Assembly (NCBI GenBank): GCA_938002255.1
Contig: CALLAL010000015.1
Location: 1 to 46,160, forward strand
DNA from: an uncultured bacterium
Lineage (GTDB): Bacteria; Desulfobacterota; BSN033; UBA1163
DNA: 46,160 bases
Direction: 5' to 3'
Part shown: positions 42,642-46,160 of the stretch, piece after piece
Layout: every line of letters begins with the position of its first letter
How positions within the stretch are numbered: the stretch's first letter is position 1
Program-made: the position numbers and the translations under genes
Notes under the pieces: generated by a model
Told to the model about the DNA's origin: nothing
Database searches by the model: none
The model's input: the letters and a program-made list of their open reading frames with translations, nothing else

Positions 42642-44186
42642 ATGTGGATGAAGAAAATCTTATTAAAATGCTTTCTGTCCATTTTGCTTATTGGATTCGT
42701 TGGAGTGCCGTTGGCCATTGGTGATCCGGGGCAGGCTTTCTGGTCGGTTTATGTAGGTAACTACTGGAACAGATCAGGAAGTGGTGGATGGACAGCCAGG
42801 GACGAGTTTATTGGAACGGAGACCATAGGCGGTCAAAAAACCTTCAAACTTGATCAACGAGAAAACGGGAGTTTTGAAGGCAATGAATGGTATCAGGTAA
42901 ACCTCTCGGAAATTAAAATATGGAAAAAGACCTATTTCGATGATGATGAAGTTGTTTGGATCACCATCACCTTAAGCAATGGTCTGCTGTATGCCAGAAA
43001 TCCAATTAATGTTTCTGATAGCTGGTCCAACCAATCCTCTGCGACCGGATGCGTCGGTCTTCCCCCCACAACTTGTTATCCTGGCACAGTGACCATAGCG
43101 GGGGCAGTTCAGGCTAAAGAAAACGTCACAACCTCTCTGGGCACTTACCACGCCTTCAAGGTAAAATTTGATTATACCGTTTCAGCTCCTACTGCAGGTT
43201 ATTTCCGAAGTTTTTCGGAATATAAGTGGTTCGTCCCGTATCTGGGAGTCATCAAATGGCAATCCGGGGATCTATTGGAAACTGAGCTTGTTACTTCAAT
43301 GAAAATTAAGAAGAGTTTAATGGCCTTTGACCGTGATCTGGATGCTAAGACAGATCTTGTTGTCTATCGTAAAAGTACCGGAGCCTGGTTTGTCAAACCC
43401 TCATCGGGAGCTACTCCCTATGGTATAGGTTGGGGTGGCAATTCAAGCGATATCCCTGTGGCTGGAGATTATGATGGAGATGGCAAAACCGATATTGCCA
43501 TCTATCGGAAAAGTACCGGAGCTTGGTATATTGCCCCAACAGGAGGAGGTTCTTCTTATGGGATAGGCTGGGGAGGAGATTCTTCAGACAGACCTGCCCC
43601 GGGTGATTATGACGGAGATGGAAAAACAGACATCGCCGTTTATCGAGTTGGAACCGGCGCCTGGTATATCAAACCTTCTTCGGGGGCAACGTCTTATGGG
43701 GTGGGCTGGGGAGGACACGGAAGTGACATTCCTGTACCTGGAGATTATGACGGAGATGGAAAAACAGACGTTGCCATTTACCGCCCTAATGGGGGTGCCT
43801 GGTATATCTATCCTTCTGGAGGAACCGCCCCCTACGGCTTGGGCTGGGGAGGAGATTCCTCAGATAGACCTGCTCCGGGTGATTATGATGGAGACGGAAA
43901 AACAGACATCGCCGTCTATCGGTCTGGCACTGGAGCCTGGTATATCAGACCTTCTTCAGGAGCCGCTCCTTATGGGGTTGGTTGGGGTGGAGACTCAAGC
44001 GACATCCCCGTACCTGAAGATTACGATGGCGATGGAAAGACCGACATAGCAGTTTACAGGACTAACGGTGGTGCCTGGTATATCAAACCCTCTTCAGGTG
44101 CAACGGCCTACGGTGTGGGTTGGGGCGGCGATTCGAATGATGTTCCCGCCACTTATAATTTCTTTTCGACCTTTTTAAACCCTTAG
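42642..44186 (+). CDS. Secreted protein with unknown N-terminal domain and six FG-GAP-like repeats
   Basis: 514 residues with signal peptide (CFLSILLIGFVGVPLAIG). Residues about 28-225 form a beta-rich domain (FWSVYVGNYWNRSGSGGW, FKLDQRENGSFEGNEWYQV, GTYHAFKVKFDYTV, WFVPYLGVIKWQ) that reminds me of lipoprotein-like DUF3108/LolA-type beta folds; this is a weak guess. Six 46-residue cassettes fill the rest (GAWYIKPSSGA, PYGVGWGG); the tail reads YNFFSTFLNP and lacks the NLSxIE ending of its neighbours. AAAAGGAGG precedes ATG 42642. Only 79 bp without a terminator separate it from the 40314 gene, so the two may be cotranscribed. Confidence 0.88.
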   Translation: MWMKKILLKCFLSILLIGFVGVPLAIGDPGQAFWSVYVGNYWNRSGSGGWTARDEFIGTETIGGQKTFKLDQRENGSFEGNEWYQVNLSEIKIWKKTYFDDDEVVWITITLSNGLLYARNPINVSDSWSNQSSATGCVGLPPTTCYPGTVTIAGAVQAKENVTTSLGTYHAFKVKFDYTVSAPTAGYFRSFSEYKWFVPYLGVIKWQSGDLLETELVTSMKIKKSLMAFDRDLDAKTDLVVYRKSTGAWFVKPSSGATPYGIGWGGNSSDIPVAGDYDGDGKTDIAIYRKSTGAWYIAPTGGGSSYGIGWGGDSSDRPAPGDYDGDGKTDIAVYRVGTGAWYIKPSSGATSYGVGWGGHGSDIPVPGDYDGDGKTDVAIYRPNGGAWYIYPSGGTAPYGLGWGGDSSDRPAPGDYDGDGKTDIAVYRSGTGAWYIRPSSGAAPYGVGWGGDSSDIPVPEDYDGDGKTDIAVYRTNGGAWYIKPSSGATAYGVGWGGDSNDVPATYNFFSTFLNP

Positions 44187-44208
44187 GAGCATTGTTTAGG
44201 AGCATTGT
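44183..44208 (+). repeat. 13-bp tandem duplication at the stop codon of the 42642 gene
   Basis: TTAGGAGCATTGT occurs twice in a row. The first copy contains the TAG stop (44184-44186). It is a second recent-looking short tandem duplication in this gene family, here without effect on the coding frame. Confidence 0.85.
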
Positions 44209-44287
44209 TTCTATTAAATGGGAATGCAAAAAACAGAAACCTCCTGTTATAAAGTCGTTCAATTTAGATGAAGATGAGGAGGGGAAG

Positions 44288-46160
44288 ATGACCTTTTTTA
44301 TATTTTCAATTAAACGCAAGGGTCTTAAAAGTTTTTCAATTTTCTTTCTAACAGTTTCAATCTTTTTGACGATGGTAGGGTGGGTCATGGCCCAGGATAC
44401 AACACCACCTATGGTCGTCTCGTCCAGCCCTGCTAACGGAGCGGTCAATGTCAGTGTTAATCTCGCTGGACTATCCATTACCTTCAGTGAGCCGATGTTC
44501 CCAAGTGTCACCTATTCGACCGATCCTGTAATCTGGGGGGTTCCAATGGGAACGATTTCTTGGTCAGAGGATAAAACGGTTCTCACCTTTCCAAGAAATC
44601 CAGCCGTTGCTCTGCCTATCGGGGTGACAGTCTCTTTTACGATACAGAACCTTCGTGATCTTGCCGGAAACTATCTCAGTCCGAATCCGCTTGTTATCTC
44701 TTTTCTGGTCGGTACAGACGTTGATCTTCCACCTTCAATTATTTCTACGAACCCTCCAGATGGAACCACAGGCGTCAGCCTGAATCTTCAGTCCGTCTCC
44801 ATCACATTCAGCGAACCCATGAAAACATCCCTTAATATGACCTCCAATTTTCCCTCTTTTAGAGTGACCTGGTCCAATTATTATCAAGTCCTCACTTTTA
44901 CAAGGATCGACACGCAAACCCCCTTAAGATCGGGGGCAGATTATGTGTTTAACATAAATCCTCCAGGTGGGCATACTATGACTGACACTCAGGGAAACCC
45001 GCTTCCCCAGACCACCTTCTCTTTTCGAACCCAACAGGAATTTCAACTCTTAAAGATCCTCGAAAACCCATCCAGTGGCTTTCATTGGCCCTATTACCTT
45101 CTCATTCCAAACCATCTCAGTTCGAAGACCGTTCTTCTGGTCGAAACGAATAACACGGGTTACACCACTGATGACATAGCTGTTCATGATGCAGCGGCAG
45201 AGAGCCTAATTCGTTTCCGGTCCGATTTTGGGCTCGATCTCGACATCCCCATTCTGGTTCCCACCTTTCCACGTCCTAACAATCCAGGATACGTGTACAC
45301 ACACGCTCTCGATCGTTACAGTCTCACAACCACTGCCACGGTCGCCGGGAAAAGCATCCAGCGCATTGATCTCCAATTGATTGCGATGATTGCCGATGCA
45401 AGGAAACGGCTTGCCGCAATGGGATACGTGATTGATAAAAGGGTCTTCATGCACGGCTTTTCCGCTTCGGGCGCTTTTACAAGCCGTTTCACTCTGCTCC
45501 ACCCCTGGATTGTGAAAGCCGCAGCCCCTGGCTCTCCGGGTGGGTGGCCCACTGCGCCTGTTCCCGGATGGGACCTCCCTTCACCATACGGAGTGACGAC
45601 ATTAAGGTATCCTGTAGGAATTGCCGATGTTGAAAGCCTCACTGGAAAACCATTTGATCTCCAGACTTATAAGAGGGTCCCCCATTATATCTATGTCGGA
45701 TTCATGGATAACAACGATGCCCTGGACACAAGGGGTATTCCTGCCGATGAGGTTATAGCCATATGCGCTTGGCTGGATTGTAGTCCCCTACCCTGGATTG
45801 CCGATCGCTGGCCAATATCTGAATCAATATACGATTCTGTGGATGCAAATGCCCAGTTCGTTGTTTACCCTGGAGTTGACCATACGATCACCGAACAGAT
45901 GTTTTCCGATATAAAAAACTTTTTCAATCAAAAAAGGCATCCCATTATAACGAATGCCTTAGTAGGCCCTATGGATGTTGATGCTGACGGAAAAGCAGAC
46001 ATGACCATTTACCGGCCAAGCACCGGGGCCTGGTATATCTACCCATCAGGAGGAGGTGCTCCCTATGGTTTTGGTTGGGGTGGGGATGCCATGGATAAAC
46101 CCGTTGCAGGGGATTATGACGGTGATGGTAAAACCGATATCGCAATTTATCGAGCAAGCG
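44288..46160 (+). CDS. Secreted Ig-like/alpha-beta hydrolase protein with FG-GAP-like cassette (3' end outside window)
   Basis: Open from ATG 44288 (GGAGGGG upstream) to the right edge, 624 codons, partial. Signal peptide near the N-terminus (FSIFFLTVSIFLTMVGWVMA). Two Big_5/SbsA-type Ig-like domains follow (PPMVVSSSPANGAVNVSV, PPSIISTNPPDGTTGVSL). An alpha/beta hydrolase-like domain comes next with FMHGFSASGAF (Ser near 392), an Asp candidate in GFMDNNDALDT and a His in VVYPGVDHTI, a plausible triad of an esterase or depolymerase. At least two cassettes begin before the edge ([19 protein letters not shown]). It is the only cassette protein here with likely enzyme residues. The nucleophile elbow is G-F-S-A-S rather than the usual GxSxG. 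Confidence 0.86.
   Translation, partial: MTFFIFSIKRKGLKSFSIFFLTVSIFLTMVGWVMAQDTTPPMVVSSSPANGAVNVSVNLAGLSITFSEPMFPSVTYSTDPVIWGVPMGTISWSEDKTVLTFPRNPAVALPIGVTVSFTIQNLRDLAGNYLSPNPLVISFLVGTDVDLPPSIISTNPPDGTTGVSLNLQSVSITFSEPMKTSLNMTSNFPSFRVTWSNYYQVLTFTRIDTQTPLRSGADYVFNINPPGGHTMTDTQGNPLPQTTFSFRTQQEFQLLKILENPSSGFHWPYYLLIPNHLSSKTVLLVETNNTGYTTDDIAVHDAAAESLIRFRSDFGLDLDIPILVPTFPRPNNPGYVYTHALDRYSLTTTATVAGKSIQRIDLQLIAMIADARKRLAAMGYVIDKRVFMHGFSASGAFTSRFTLLHPWIVKAAAPGSPGGWPTAPVPGWDLPSPYGVTTLRYPVGIADVESLTGKPFDLQTYKRVPHYIYVGFMDNNDALDTRGIPADEVIAICAWLDCSPLPWIADRWPISESIYDSVDANAQFVVYPGVDHTITEQMFSDIKNFFNQKRHPIITNALVGPMDVDADGKADMTIYRPSTGAWYIYPSGGGAPYGFGWGGDAMDKPVAGDYDGDGKTDIAIYRAS

Overview
The window reads as a chromosome segment of a Gram-negative bacterium: it has an outer-membrane beta-barrel, a lipobox lipoprotein, periplasmic copper proteins, c-type cytochromes and several sigma-54 control circuits. 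Moderate GC by eye, multihaem cytochromes and many two-component systems fit an uncultured metal-active lineage such as Nitrospirota or Desulfobacterota. No rRNA, tRNA or core marker gene is present, so the phylum is a guess.

Layout. (1) 1-3.6 kb, minus strand: two secreted proteins ending in a shared 46-residue FG-GAP-like cassette, the first cut by the window edge. (2) 3.8-13.2 kb, minus: a copper-handling island with a polytopic membrane protein, a MacB/LolD-type ABC transporter, a small anchored protein, two NosL-family proteins, a cytochrome c fused to a periplasmic binding protein, two Sco-like proteins and a YVTN propeller protein. No nosZ is seen. (3) 13.4-22.0 kb, minus: an operon of three multicopper-oxidase (MCO) proteins, one of 1807 residues with about six cupredoxin segments, with a CheY-like receiver gene embedded. 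(4) 22.2-25.3 kb, minus: a 12-cysteine secreted protein and a soluble PAS histidine kinase with a sigma-54 response regulator. (5) 25.5-28.5 kb, plus: a decahaem cytochrome and an MtrB/PioB barrel, the minimal porin-cytochrome conduit. (6) 28.7-32.6 kb, plus: a GlrK-QseG-GlrR-like set and a lone receiver. (7) 32.7-46.2 kb, plus: six more secreted proteins carrying the cassette behind unrelated N-terminal modules.

The strongest new signal is regulatory. Three minus-strand genes (the cassette protein at 3625, the MCO operon at 21985, the cysteine-rich protein at 22624) each have a -24/-12 sigma-54 promoter and, upstream, a pair of AGG-N2-AATT-N2-CCT-like palindromes 20-22 bp apart. The proximal palindrome lies 66, 55 and 55 bp from the GG of the -24 element, so the three differ by about one helical turn. 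The sigma-54 regulator at 23951-25267 is the obvious candidate activator. This ties copper oxidases, a possible metal-binding protein and a surface cassette protein into one regulon.

The second strong signal is architectural. Four proteins in the window, from three repeat families (FVAVG/Ycf48-like twice, RCC1, BNR/VPS10-like), each have exactly 14 propeller repeats, suggesting two seven-bladed propellers, followed by the same C-terminal cassette. One is broken by a perfect 17-bp tandem duplication inside repeat 7. I infer a surface or extracellular electron-transfer and copper-oxidase system flanked by a family of modular exported proteins. The substrate and direction of electron flow cannot be read from sequence.
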